From SIG588 sp045597045 (GTDB taxonomy: Bacteria > Bacillota > Clostridia > Oscillospirales > Acutalibacteraceae): a stretch of DNA of 8,863 bases. Position 1 is the stretch's first letter. Each line of letters opens with the position of its first letter. Made by a program: the position numbers and the translations under genes. The notes below the pieces were generated by a model that saw nothing but the letters and a program-made list of their open reading frames with translations, made no database searches and had not been told where the DNA came from. Location of the stretch: NCBI GenBank assembly GCA_045597045.1, contig JAZODN010000081.1:1-8863 (forward strand), given 5' to 3'. Below are positions 1-5,946 of the stretch, one piece after another.

Positions 1-581
1 ACGATCGCCTGCATAAAGTCGGAAGCGCTTTCGGCCAGGAAGCCGCCGAGGAAGGTATACAACAGCACAAACGCCGCTGCCACCACCATCATGGTGTGAT
101 ACGGCAGATCAAACAAGTTCACAAACAGCTTGCCGCACGCCGACAGACATTGGCCGGCGTACACCGTGAAAAAGATGACGATAAACAGCGAGGCAATGAT
201 CAGAATGATCTTATTCTTTTCACGGAACCGCTTGGAGAAGAAGCCGGGAATGGTGATCGCCTCCACCCGTTCACTGTAACGGCGCAAGCGACGCGACACA
301 ACCAACCAGTTGAAATAGGTGCCGACAAACAAACCGATAGCGGTCCATCCGGCATCCGCAAGGCCGGTCCAATACGCCAAGCCGGGCAACCCCATCAGCA
401 GCCAACCGGACATGTCCGACGCTTCGGCGCTGAACGCCGCCACCCACGGGCCGAGCGAACGCCCACCCAAAAAATAAGATTCGGCATTTTTATTCGCCCG
501 TTTGGAAAAGAAAATACCGATGCCGACAATCGCCAGCATATATACCGCCATTGCCAACAAATGTTGCATTTCATTTGCCAT
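1..581 (-). CDS. putP: Sodium/proline symporter (PutP-like), N-terminal 193 codons, cut by the window edge
   Basis: A Na+/solute symporter of the SSS family, most like PutP, which imports proline with sodium across the cytoplasmic membrane. The chain begins MANEMQHLLAMAVYMLAIVG, a first membrane helix, followed by the family signature GGRSLGPWVAAFSAEASDMS and then GWLLMGLPG. R41, D56 and S58 align with E. coli PutP R40, D55 and S57, where D55 and S57 belong to the sodium-binding region. Further hydrophobic segments follow, including GFFSKRF and a long helix ending FFTVYAGQ. Translation starts at the ATG at 581-579, with an AGGAG site at 593-597 and an 11-base spacer. The gene runs off the left edge, so the C-terminal half is not seen. 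It has its own promoter at 637-665. PutP is the best match, but a related SSS transporter (pantothenate or another solute) cannot be excluded from this half. Confidence 0.9.
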   Translation of the reverse strand, partial: MANEMQHLLAMAVYMLAIVGIGIFFSKRANKNAESYFLGGRSLGPWVAAFSAEASDMSGWLLMGLPGLAYWTGLADAGWTAIGLFVGTYFNWLVVSRRLRRYSERVEAITIPGFFSKRFREKNKIILIIASLFIVIFFTVYAGQCLSACGKLFVNLFDLPYHTMMVVAAAFVLLYTFLGGFLAESASDFMQAI

Positions 582-636
582 ACTCTTTCACACTCCTAAG
601 CACTTTTACGCTTTGCCGTAGCAACGAATTAAAGTG

Positions 637-665
637 ATTGTATCATAAAAAGCCCACATAGTCAA
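637..665 (-). promoter_or_regulatory. Sigma-A promoter of putP, interlocked with the upstream terminator
   Basis: On the minus strand, a -35 box TTGACT (665-660) and a -10 box TACAAT (642-637) are separated by exactly 17 bases. The expected start is near 630, giving a leader of about 50 bases before the putP start codon. The -35 lies in the loop side of the terminator hairpin at 649-692. The 17-base spacer contains the 3' arm of that hairpin and its U tract. Confidence 0.8.
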
Positions 666-692
666 GAGTAAATCTTGAAAAGTGTGGGCTTT
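649..692 (-). terminator. Rho-independent terminator of the AIM24-GH20 operon
   Basis: A perfect 10-bp inverted repeat, AAAGCCCACA (649-658) with TGTGGGCTTT (683-692), encloses a smaller one, TCAAGA (662-667) with TCTTGA (673-678). Read on the minus strand, the stem is followed by a run of five T. It lies downstream of the GH20 gene. The opposite strand also ends in TTTCTT, so weak termination in the other direction is possible. Confidence 0.8.
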
Positions 693-700
693 CTTACAGA

Positions 701-821
701 TTATTCCACGCGTTCACGCGCCGCCTTCTGTCTTCGGCGCAGGCGAAGGGCGAGATCCACCGCATCGCAGAACGCGCCCCCTCAATGGCGCCAACGCCGA
801 CAGTGCTACGTGACCGCCTCT
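701..821 (-). other. Gene-free stretch resembling a frame-shifted relic of the GH20 C-terminus
   Basis: This stretch lies between the GH20 stop codon and the terminator. On the minus strand the three frames in turn give short protein-like pieces: KEAVT directly after the GH20 stop, then ALSALAPL, then GAFCDAVDLALRLRRRQKAA ending RERVE and a TAA at 701-703. That TAA is eight bases before the terminator stem. Joined, the pieces would make a helical C-terminal tail of about 40 residues, and three small indels would be needed to restore it. No intact gene is visible. The reading as a relic is an inference. A chance run of open frames in G+C-rich DNA is the alternative. Confidence 0.35.
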
Positions 822-1874
822 TTATTCTTCCGCACGTGGCGCAGCAAGAGGGGCGTATGTTGCCGCAAACTCTTCGGGGCGGAACAGCCACGAGTAACAA
901 CGGCGAATAGACGGCAGCCCGTCTTTGTACCAATTGCTGTCATCAAACTGCTCACGGCCTTCGGCACACCCCATCATATATCGCACCGGCACCCACGTAG
1001 TCTCCATCACACCCAAAATGTTGTCGCCGCCGTGCTCCAGCGCATAGTCCAGATATAATTTTGCTTTTTCCGGCGAATTGAACGGACACAGCCAAATCTT
1101 GAAGCCGGCTTCGGCAAACACTTCCACCGATCGGAAGTGCGGCCAGTCATGGTAATGCCAATTCGTGATAATGAAGTCCTTATCCAGCAACGGCAGTGCC
1201 GTCCACGTGCCGTTTTGGCTGGCATCCCACGGGCCGTAACCGAAATCAAATGAATTGAGCAAACGGTCGCCCCACATCATGGGAACGGCACCCCTTGCCT
1301 TAATGTGCGCAGCTAACGCGTTGCACCAATCGGCAAACAGTTCACCGTTATCCTTGCCCGTTGCCTTACAGCGCTCACACTCGCCGATATAGAAGACCTC
1401 ATCCATACCAACGTGCATATAATGTGCGTCAAAGGCATCCATCACCTCGTCCATCAGTTCACACACCACGCGCAGCGCTTCTGCATTGGTGGAGCAGATG
1501 CTGTAGCAGTATTCCGGCTCCTGCTCCACGGGCGTTTCCGAGAATTCGGGATGCCCTTTGAGCAGACCGTCCGGGCGATGGGTATCCTGCACCGTTTGGT
1601 GGCCGAGCAGATTCATGTCGGGAATCAGCTCGATGCCCACACGGCGGCACGCCGCCACCATTTTCTCCACGTCTGCGCGAGAAAGAGGATGCTCACCACA
1701 GCACTCGGGATGCTTTTCGAACGCGTAATTGTAGCGGATGATCAACAGCAGCGTATCGATCTTATCTGCCGCCAATTCCTCTTCCACATAACGGCAAAAG
1801 GCGTCCACTTCATCGGGCAGCGGTGCAAACAAACACAGGCCGCGCCCTTTCCAAGGATATGCATTTACACTCAT
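822..1874 (-). CDS. Family 20 glycoside hydrolase (beta-N-acetylhexosaminidase-like)
   Basis: A 350-residue, probably cytoplasmic, TIM-barrel glycosidase of the GH20 type. It would remove terminal N-acetylhexosamine residues by substrate-assisted catalysis. The decisive motif is HVGMDEV at residues 154-160: GH20 enzymes use an adjacent Asp-Glu pair, here D158-E159, to orient the acetamido group and donate the proton. Other family features are PDMNLLGHQ around 85-93 (strand and loop before the active site), MMWGDRL around 199-205, and W239/W245. There is no signal peptide. The protein is short for GH20 because it lacks the usual N-terminal GH20b domain and any C-terminal module. It starts at the ATG at 1874-1872, with a GAGG site seven bases upstream that overlaps the stop codon of the AIM24-family gene, so the two are translationally close. 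The C-terminus may be shortened (see 701-821). Substrate is unknown, with mucin or peptidoglycan amino sugars plausible. Confidence 0.85.
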   Translation of the reverse strand: MSVNAYPWKGRGLCLFAPLPDEVDAFCRYVEEELAADKIDTLLLIIRYNYAFEKHPECCGEHPLSRADVEKMVAACRRVGIELIPDMNLLGHQTVQDTHRPDGLLKGHPEFSETPVEQEPEYCYSICSTNAEALRVVCELMDEVMDAFDAHYMHVGMDEVFYIGECERCKATGKDNGELFADWCNALAAHIKARGAVPMMWGDRLLNSFDFGYGPWDASQNGTWTALPLLDKDFIITNWHYHDWPHFRSVEVFAEAGFKIWLCPFNSPEKAKLYLDYALEHGGDNILGVMETTWVPVRYMMGCAEGREQFDDSNWYKDGLPSIRRCYSWLFRPEEFAATYAPLAAPRAEE

Positions 1875-1883
1875 ACGTTAACC

Positions 1884-2618
1884 TCATTCCCCCAGACGGA
1901 TATTGATACCGCCTGCGTCGTTTTTATCGCTGTGCAGTTGAATATACGGAGCCAGCGCTGCCGCCGTGTGCATCAGCGGCATGGATTGAATATACACCTT
2001 ACCCGGACCGCTTACCACCGTGTGGAACAGCCCTTCGCCGCCAAAGAAGATGTTTTTTGCCCCTCTCACCGTTTGAATATCCATGGTACACGTCTCACTC
2101 ATCGCGGCGAGGAAACCCGTATCTACCACCAGGCTTTCGCCGGCCGCCAGTTCGTATTCCTTGCAGTGACCGTCGATCTCCAAAAACACCATGCCGTCGC
2201 CTCGGATTTTCTGCATAATAAAGCCTTCGCCGCCAAACAAGCCTTTGCCAAACTTCTTTTGGAAATACATCGACAGTTCAAGGCCTTTCTCCATTGCCAA
2301 AAACCCACGCTTTTGCACAATGATGCCGCACTCCGGCGTCACCCGATAGGGAATGATCGAGCCGGGGAAAGAGGCGGCAAATGCGATCATGCCCGGCCCG
2401 CCCTGCGCAGTGTATTCATTCATAAAAAGCGACTCACCCGAAAACATGCGGCCAAGCATCTTTTTCACGCCACCGCCACTGTTGGTTTCCATGTGCATGT
2501 TTGGGCTCATCCAACTCATAGCACCGCTTTCCGTGCAAAGCGTTTCCCCTGCTTCGGGGTAACAGATCACCACGGGCAAATGTCCACCTTCGATCTCGTA
2601 ACGAATCATACCGAACAC
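1884..2618 (-). CDS. TIGR00266 / AIM24-family protein
   Basis: A 244-residue member of the AIM24 family (Pfam PF01987, TIGR00266). This is a beta-rich fold named after a yeast mitochondrial protein, and its bacterial role is not established. The family hallmark is a pair of related glycine-rich segments. Here they are GKGLFGGEGFIMQKIRGDG (residues 125-142) and NIFFGGEGLFHTVVSGPG (189-206) followed by KVYIQSM. MSWMSPN at 34-40 and GESLFMNEYTA at 61-71 are also typical. No signal peptide or membrane helix is seen. The start is GTG (2618-2616), five bases after a GGAG. An in-frame ATG three codons later (2609-2607) is the alternative, but it lies 14 bases from the site. The stop at 1886-1884 overlaps the ribosome site of the GH20 gene, nine bases before that gene begins, so the two are cotranscribed. 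The family assignment is firm and the cellular role is unknown. Confidence 0.85.
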   Translation of the reverse strand: MFGMIRYEIEGGHLPVVICYPEAGETLCTESGAMSWMSPNMHMETNSGGGVKKMLGRMFSGESLFMNEYTAQGGPGMIAFAASFPGSIIPYRVTPECGIIVQKRGFLAMEKGLELSMYFQKKFGKGLFGGEGFIMQKIRGDGMVFLEIDGHCKEYELAAGESLVVDTGFLAAMSETCTMDIQTVRGAKNIFFGGEGLFHTVVSGPGKVYIQSMPLMHTAAALAPYIQLHSDKNDAGGINIRLGE

Positions 2619-2631
2619 TTCATCTCCTTTC

Positions 2632-4989
2632 TTACATAGTATAGCACAAACAGATACCGCTTGGCAAGTGATAAACTCGTTTTCCGCCTATCACACGGCG
2701 AATGCTGTTCTCGCCCATCGCGCGTTGGAAGGAGTATTGCTCGGCGAGTATTTTTACCACGTTGGCACGCGCCGCGGGATGAATCCCACTTGGCAAGATC
2801 TCGCCATCCGCAAGCAGTGCCGCCTGCCGCTTCTCTCGCGACGTCGCACCCGGTTTGTGTTCCAAGCTCTTGGTGTCGCGCTCCAATTCCTTGAACGCCT
2901 TGTCCACCTGCCGCAGATATTCCGCATCATCGTAGGACGTGACCGTGCCCTCCACGCGGATACCGAGCTTTTGAAGCGCAGGACTCCCCTCAAACTCTTC
3001 ACGTGGAATAGTACGCAGACACTCCTGCTTTTTCGCTTCGGCACGGGCGTTCATCTCCGCTTCCCAATCGTGGACGTCCACACCTTGAGGAACAACGCCC
3101 TCCTCCGTGCTCGGTTCATCGGTGATCTCGTCGATCATTCCGAGTGTAGTATCTTCTACGGAGAAACGTGCCCCGTCGTACGGTTCCACATCCAATCCGT
3201 AATGGCCACGTACACTCTTCGACAAAAACTCCGGATAGTTATCCTTGACAATATCCAAAAGTTCTGCTACACTGATGGTAGAAGTCCATGCATTGGCGGC
3301 ATTGGCTGCCGGGGAACCGGTGTAGCTCCGCATCACTTGGGCTTCTGTTTTTTTACTTTTTGCGCCTTTCAGCACATTGTAAATTTGAAGGTCATCGACA
3401 ATCGAACGGTTCTGCGAAAAATGGTTTACCGTACTCCGAACAATGTAACCGTTTCCCTCCTCGGATTCGCAGTAACCTATAAGAACAACACTATACTCTC
3501 CATCTTCTTCCGTACGTGGATTCAGCTCATTGATAGCAATAGAGTTTCGTAAGATATCGGGTAGGTAGTAAGTGACTTGTGCCGTGTTCAAAGCACTGCC
3601 CTTTGTCTTGTTCCCGGTTATGCCATGCACCACCCCCCGTTTAGGAAGAGACACATTTTCTCCGATATCTCTTATGTAGACATAGCGCTGCATTTTCGAG
3701 TCAATCTCTATTACTGAAGCACCTTTTAAGCCTTCATCGGCTATAGCAGAAGTGTCCAATTTCTTCCCTTTGGTCGGGATTGGTCGCTCTTTGAACACGA
3801 CCACTTCCACCGGAGGTTTCTGAACCAACGCCTCATAGGAATACGGCGCATCATCTGTCAAAGTTCTTTCATTACCAGTAGCTGTGGTGATTTTTTTGTT
3901 CCCGACATTCGTGTCGGCCACACCGGGCGTACCGGGTACATAGAGGCCGTATGGAGAATGTGGCTTTTGCCCACTGGCATCCTCCACCGATGTTCTTTCC
4001 TCCCCATTCTGCGGTGGGCCACGCGGCGCAACAAGATCCACCGCCGTGCGCCCTTCGCCGAGCGCGGTATCAGTCGCGTTCTGCACCGCTTCGGAAAGCA
4101 AAGATGCATTCGCATCGAACGCATTGATTTCCGCGTACGCATCGGCCAACATTTCATCGAAGATCTCTGCCTCGGTGCTGTAGACCGCTTTCAGATTTTC
4201 GGTATACGCCGATTTGATTTCATCGATCTGTTGTGCGGTGAAACGTCCGCGGATAGAATCGATTGCCCGTGCGCGCAGCTGCGGATACTGCACCACCAGT
4301 TCGTGGAACATCTCGTGCAGAGCAATCTTCGTCGGCGTCAAATACGGATGGTCTGCCTGCACGATGATATCGGTGTCGGTACGTACGCCTCGGATCATAC
4401 GTGTGCTATCGGTCGTATGGATCTCCATGCCGCCCACGACGAAGCGCAGGTGTTTGCCGGTGACCGAGTGTACGCGGCGATCCGCCTCCTGCATTTCAGC
4501 ATCCCACAGGGCGCGAGGCACTTCACGTGCCGTCATCCTATCGGTGCCGCGGTTTATTCCGAGGGATTGGGCGCTTTGAATGCGGACTCCGTACTCTTCG
4601 ACGCGGTTGCGGAGCTTCCCGATGCGCGCATTCGCTCTGTCGCTTCGAACGCTTCCAGTTTGTCCTCCGGCACCCACACCAGCAGGCCATCCTTCGTTTC
4701 CATCAGATACGTTTGTGCCATTGCTATTTCCTCCTTCATTCGTTGCGGTTGACTGCAAAATAGGCGATCGGGGGTTGACAGCAGGACCAGGTTGTGATAT
4801 AGTGGTCTTTGCAAGGTTGAGCATTCTTGAAACCTCGGCAGGTTGGATGCCTATGGTTCTCAGAATTTGCTCGGCCTTGTTTTTGTTTGTAACGACAAGG
4901 CTCCCACTCTCAGCCACACGTCGTATCCGTTGCGCGAAATCGTCCCACGGATACACGCTCTTCACTTGATTCGTGTGCTGTGTACCCAT
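2632..4989 (-). CDS. Truncated phage polyvalent protein: HExxH zincin-like domain plus nuclease-like module
   Basis: A 785-codon frame of phage type. Residues 135-295 look like a metallopeptidase (zincin-like) domain of phage polyvalent proteins. LWDAEMQEADRRVH (161-174) and a GG-containing strand lead to ALHEMFHEL (223-231), whose HExxH is H225-E226 and H229. An acidic helix with E275/E279 (EIFDEMLADAYAEINAF) could supply the third ligand. Residues about 385-610 (YSYEALVQKPP, then YYLPDILRNSIAINEL, IVRSTVN, SVAELLDIVKDNYPEFL, GARFSVED) resemble the C-terminal module that accompanies MuF/polyvalent proteins. I recall it as PBECR/toxin-nuclease-like but cannot verify this. Such proteins usually go on for hundreds more residues. 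Here the last ~20 (from GGKRVYHLP) look unrelated, so the gene seems truncated. The N-terminal ~130 residues are doubtful: another good frame (4554-4721) overlaps them, and an in-frame amber codon lies three codons upstream. An HTH-like segment, AEVSRMLNLAKTTIS, sits at 51-65. The gene is controlled by the promoter at 5124-5152. Confidence 0.6.
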   Translation of the reverse strand: MGTQHTNQVKSVYPWDDFAQRIRRVAESGSLVVTNKNKAEQILRTIGIQPAEVSRMLNLAKTTISQPGPAVNPRSPILQSTATNEGGNSNGTNVSDGNEGWPAGVGAGGQTGSVRSDRANARIGKLRNRVEEYGVRIQSAQSLGINRGTDRMTAREVPRALWDAEMQEADRRVHSVTGKHLRFVVGGMEIHTTDSTRMIRGVRTDTDIIVQADHPYLTPTKIALHEMFHELVVQYPQLRARAIDSIRGRFTAQQIDEIKSAYTENLKAVYSTEAEIFDEMLADAYAEINAFDANASLLSEAVQNATDTALGEGRTAVDLVAPRGPPQNGEERTSVEDASGQKPHSPYGLYVPGTPGVADTNVGNKKITTATGNERTLTDDAPYSYEALVQKPPVEVVVFKERPIPTKGKKLDTSAIADEGLKGASVIEIDSKMQRYVYIRDIGENVSLPKRGVVHGITGNKTKGSALNTAQVTYYLPDILRNSIAINELNPRTEEDGEYSVVLIGYCESEEGNGYIVRSTVNHFSQNRSIVDDLQIYNVLKGAKSKKTEAQVMRSYTGSPAANAANAWTSTISVAELLDIVKDNYPEFLSKSVRGHYGLDVEPYDGARFSVEDTTLGMIDEITDEPSTEEGVVPQGVDVHDWEAEMNARAEAKKQECLRTIPREEFEGSPALQKLGIRVEGTVTSYDDAEYLRQVDKAFKELERDTKSLEHKPGATSREKRQAALLADGEILPSGIHPAARANVVKILAEQYSFQRAMGENSIRRVIGGKRVYHLPSGICLCYTM
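2638..2667 (-). promoter_or_regulatory. Promoter of the AIM24-GH20 operon, inside the end of the phage gene
   Basis: On the minus strand, a -35-like TTGCCA (2667-2662) and a -10 TATACT (2643-2638) are separated by 18 bases. The expected start is near 2631, followed by an AAGGAG site and the GTG start at 2618. The promoter falls entirely inside the last dozen codons of the upstream phage-type reading frame, which marks the likely junction between phage-derived and host DNA. Confidence 0.6.
4554..4721 (-). CDS. Small phage-type protein (55 aa) overlapping the polyvalent frame
   Basis: A 55-codon gene in a different frame from the long phage protein that covers it. Two things support it. A near-perfect ribosome site AAGGAGG (4730-4736) lies eight bases before the ATG at 4721-4719. 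The start MAQTYLMETKDGLLVWVPED followed by KLEAFEATERMR resembles small proteins that I recall from clostridial prophages next to structural or polyvalent genes, beginning with a 'METKDG.V.VP..KLEAW' pattern. It is soluble, with a beta start and a helical second half, and its function is unknown. After about residue 33 the sequence becomes low-complexity (GSSATASKSTES) before a stop at 4556-4554, so its 3' part may already be foreign or decayed. If it is the genuine gene here, the first ~130 residues of the long frame over the same bases are not a natural protein. Confidence 0.45.
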   Translation of the reverse strand: MAQTYLMETKDGLLVWVPEDKLEAFEATERMRASGSSATASKSTESAFKAPNPSE

Positions 4990-4995
4990 TTCCGC

Positions 4996-5082
4996 CTACG
5001 CGGTAAAGCACGTTGCCTCTCGCGAACTCAACGATATCATCTTTTCTACCTCGCCGATTTTTTTGACATCCATTACATCCAT
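4996..5082 (-). CDS. 28-codon frame ended by an in-frame amber codon: leader peptide or broken N-terminus
   Basis: The first frame on the leftward transcript starts at the ATG at 5082-5080. A good site AAAGGAG (5092-5098) lies nine bases upstream, the best-placed ribosome site on this transcript. It reads MDVMDVKKIGEVEKMISLSS followed by REATCFTA, then TAG (4998-4996). Without the TAG the same frame would continue directly into the long phage frame whose first ATG is at 4989. The simplest view is one gene of about 816 codons interrupted by a nonsense mutation. The alternatives are a translated leader with re-initiation at 4989 (preceded only by a weak GGCGGA), or programmed amber readthrough. 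I do not recognise the peptide. Confidence 0.4.
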   Translation of the reverse strand: MDVMDVKKIGEVEKMISLSSREATCFTA

Positions 5083-5116
5083 TTTTCAAATCTCCTTTCG
5101 TCAGAATAGCTTTGTC

Positions 5117-5142
5117 TGCACTAATCGTACACTATTTGTGCT
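5117..5142. promoter_or_regulatory. Two overlapping repressor operators at the leftward promoter
   Basis: TGCAC-TAATC-GTACA (5117-5131) and TACAC-TATTT-GTGCT (5128-5142) both fit the 15-bp palindrome TGCAC-N5-GTGCA with one or two mismatches. Their centres are 11 bases apart, about one helical turn, so two dimers could bind the same face of the DNA. Confidence 0.6.
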
Positions 5143-5152
5143 CGATTGTCAA
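5124..5152 (-). promoter_or_regulatory. Leftward immunity-controlled promoter
   Basis: On the minus strand, a perfect -35 TTGACA (5152-5147) and a -10 TACGAT (5129-5124) have a 17-base spacer. The expected start is near 5117, about 35 bases before the ATG at 5082. Operator copies at 5117-5131 and 5128-5142 cover the -10, the start point and part of the spacer, so a bound repressor should block it. Confidence 0.75.
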
Positions 5153-5171
5153 GAGCGGCTTTGAAAAATCG

Positions 5172-5201
5172 TGCACAAATAGTGCAGGCACTTTTTGTGC
5201 A
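5172..5201. promoter_or_regulatory. Two abutting central repressor operators
   Basis: TGCAC-AAATA-GTGCA (5172-5186) is a perfect palindrome with a five-base centre. It is directly followed by GGCAC-TTTTT-GTGCA (5187-5201), which has one mismatched end. They lie midway between the two divergent promoters and are the best-conserved copies, so they are candidates for the highest-affinity sites. Confidence 0.7.
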
Positions 5202-5210
5202 CATTCACAG

Positions 5211-5239
5211 TTGCGCTTTGTGCACTTTCCGTGTATAAT
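5211..5239 (+). promoter_or_regulatory. Rightward promoter of the repressor-integrase operon
   Basis: A consensus -10 TATAAT (5234-5239) is preceded at 17 bases by a weak -35 TTGCGC (5211-5216). The expected start is near 5246, 30 bases before the repressor start codon. The weak -35 and the overlapping operator fit an autoregulated lysogeny promoter. Confidence 0.65.
5221..5235. promoter_or_regulatory. Repressor operator on the rightward promoter
   Basis: TGCAC-TTTCC-GTGTA matches the operator palindrome with one mismatch. It covers the spacer and the first two bases of the -10 box of the rightward promoter, which suggests autorepression of the repressor operon. Confidence 0.6.
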
Positions 5240-5275
5240 AATGATGCAATTTTCTATATGAAGGAGCGTGGCTTT

Positions 5276-5941
5276 ATGGCTACCAAAACCGGCGCGCTTT
5301 TTGGAGCACGCCTTCGTGAGCTTCGGCAAGAAGCAGGGTATTCCCAGAGCGATCTCGCCAAGCTTGCCAATACTTCAAAAAGCAGCATTAATATGTATGA
5401 GCGTGGCGAACGCGAGCCCGGCTTTGAAATGATGGAAACTTTAGCAGATATCTTCAATGTGGATATGAACTACCTCATGTGTCGTTCAGAAAAGAAGGGG
5501 CGCTTATTCGACGATCTCCCCCTCCCCTCGAACATACTGCCCTTACCTAAAACACGCAAGGTGCCGTTGCTCGGCACGATCGCCTGCGGTGAGCCGATTC
5601 TGGCATCCGAAAACATTGCCGCCTATTTGGACGTGGCGGAGGAGATCCACTGCGACTTCGCTCTGCGTTGTAAAGGTGACAGTATGATGGATGCCCGTAT
5701 CCTCGACGGCGACGTCGTATATATCCGATACCAACCGGACGTGGAAAACGGCGAGATCGCCGCCGTGCTGATCGACGGCATGGAGACCGAAGCCACGCTG
5801 AAGCGCGTATACAAATCCGAAGGCCAGCTGATGCTCGCCGCCGCGAACACCGCTTACGCCCCCCGCGTATTCATCGGCGAGGACATCGCCCGCGTGCGCA
5901 TCCTCGGCAAAGCCGTCGCGTTTGCAAGTTTGGTGAGGTGA
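5276..5941 (+). CDS. CI/LexA-like phage repressor (XRE helix-turn-helix plus S24 self-cleaving peptidase)
   Basis: A 221-residue prophage repressor. Residues 10-65 are an XRE-type helix-turn-helix (LRELRQEAGYSQSDLAKLAN, then TSKSSINMYERGEREP). A linker leads into an S24 peptidase fold from about residue 95. The expected self-cleavage point is in IACGEP, between C104 and G105. The catalytic serine is S136 in GDSM and the catalytic lysine is K176 in ATLKR. This layout is that of phage repressors inactivated through RecA-stimulated self-cleavage, so induction by DNA damage is expected. It is not host LexA, which has a winged helix. The start is the ATG at 5276, nine bases after AAGGAG (5261-5266). 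Longer frames beginning at 5195 or 5258 are rejected, because 5195 lies upstream of the promoter and 5258 lacks a ribosome site. It is first in a four-gene operon, and it most likely binds the five operators at 5117-5235. Confidence 0.9.
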   Translation: MATKTGALFGARLRELRQEAGYSQSDLAKLANTSKSSINMYERGEREPGFEMMETLADIFNVDMNYLMCRSEKKGRLFDDLPLPSNILPLPKTRKVPLLGTIACGEPILASENIAAYLDVAEEIHCDFALRCKGDSMMDARILDGDVVYIRYQPDVENGEIAAVLIDGMETEATLKRVYKSEGQLMLAAANTAYAPRVFIGEDIARVRILGKAVAFASLVR

Positions 5942-5946
5942 GAAGG

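Noticed and set aside
96..599. 167-codon plus-strand frame
   Set aside because: It is antisense to the symporter gene, whose PutP signature and sodium-site residues are unmistakable.
1413..2639. 408-codon open frame on the plus strand
   Set aside because: It runs antisense across the AIM24 and GH20 genes, which have recognisable motifs, ribosome sites and a promoter on the other strand. Its product is rich in His and Arg, typical of an antisense shadow.
2668..3552. 294-codon plus-strand frame, and another at 3958-4752
   Set aside because: Both are antisense to the polyvalent phage protein, whose HExxH and other motifs are coherent on the minus strand. Neither has a ribosome site.
4561..4568. 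GAGGGATT match to the tRNA end (8856-8863), a possible second att site
   Set aside because: Only eight bases match, flanking bases differ on the side that can be compared, and it lies inside a coding region. This is expected by chance.
5101..5240. CRISPR-like repeat array
   Set aside because: The repeated units are 15-bp palindromes at irregular distances over two promoters, with no uniform spacers and no cas genes. Operators explain them better.
5195..5275. Upstream extension of the repressor to an ATG at 5195
   Set aside because: It starts upstream of the -10 box at 5234-5239 and within the operators, and has no ribosome site. The ATG at 5276 has AAGGAG at the right distance.
5276..5941. 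Host LexA
   Set aside because: The N-terminus is an XRE-type helix-turn-helix rather than LexA's winged helix, no CGAAC-N4-GTTCG SOS box is seen nearby, and it sits in an operon with an integrase.
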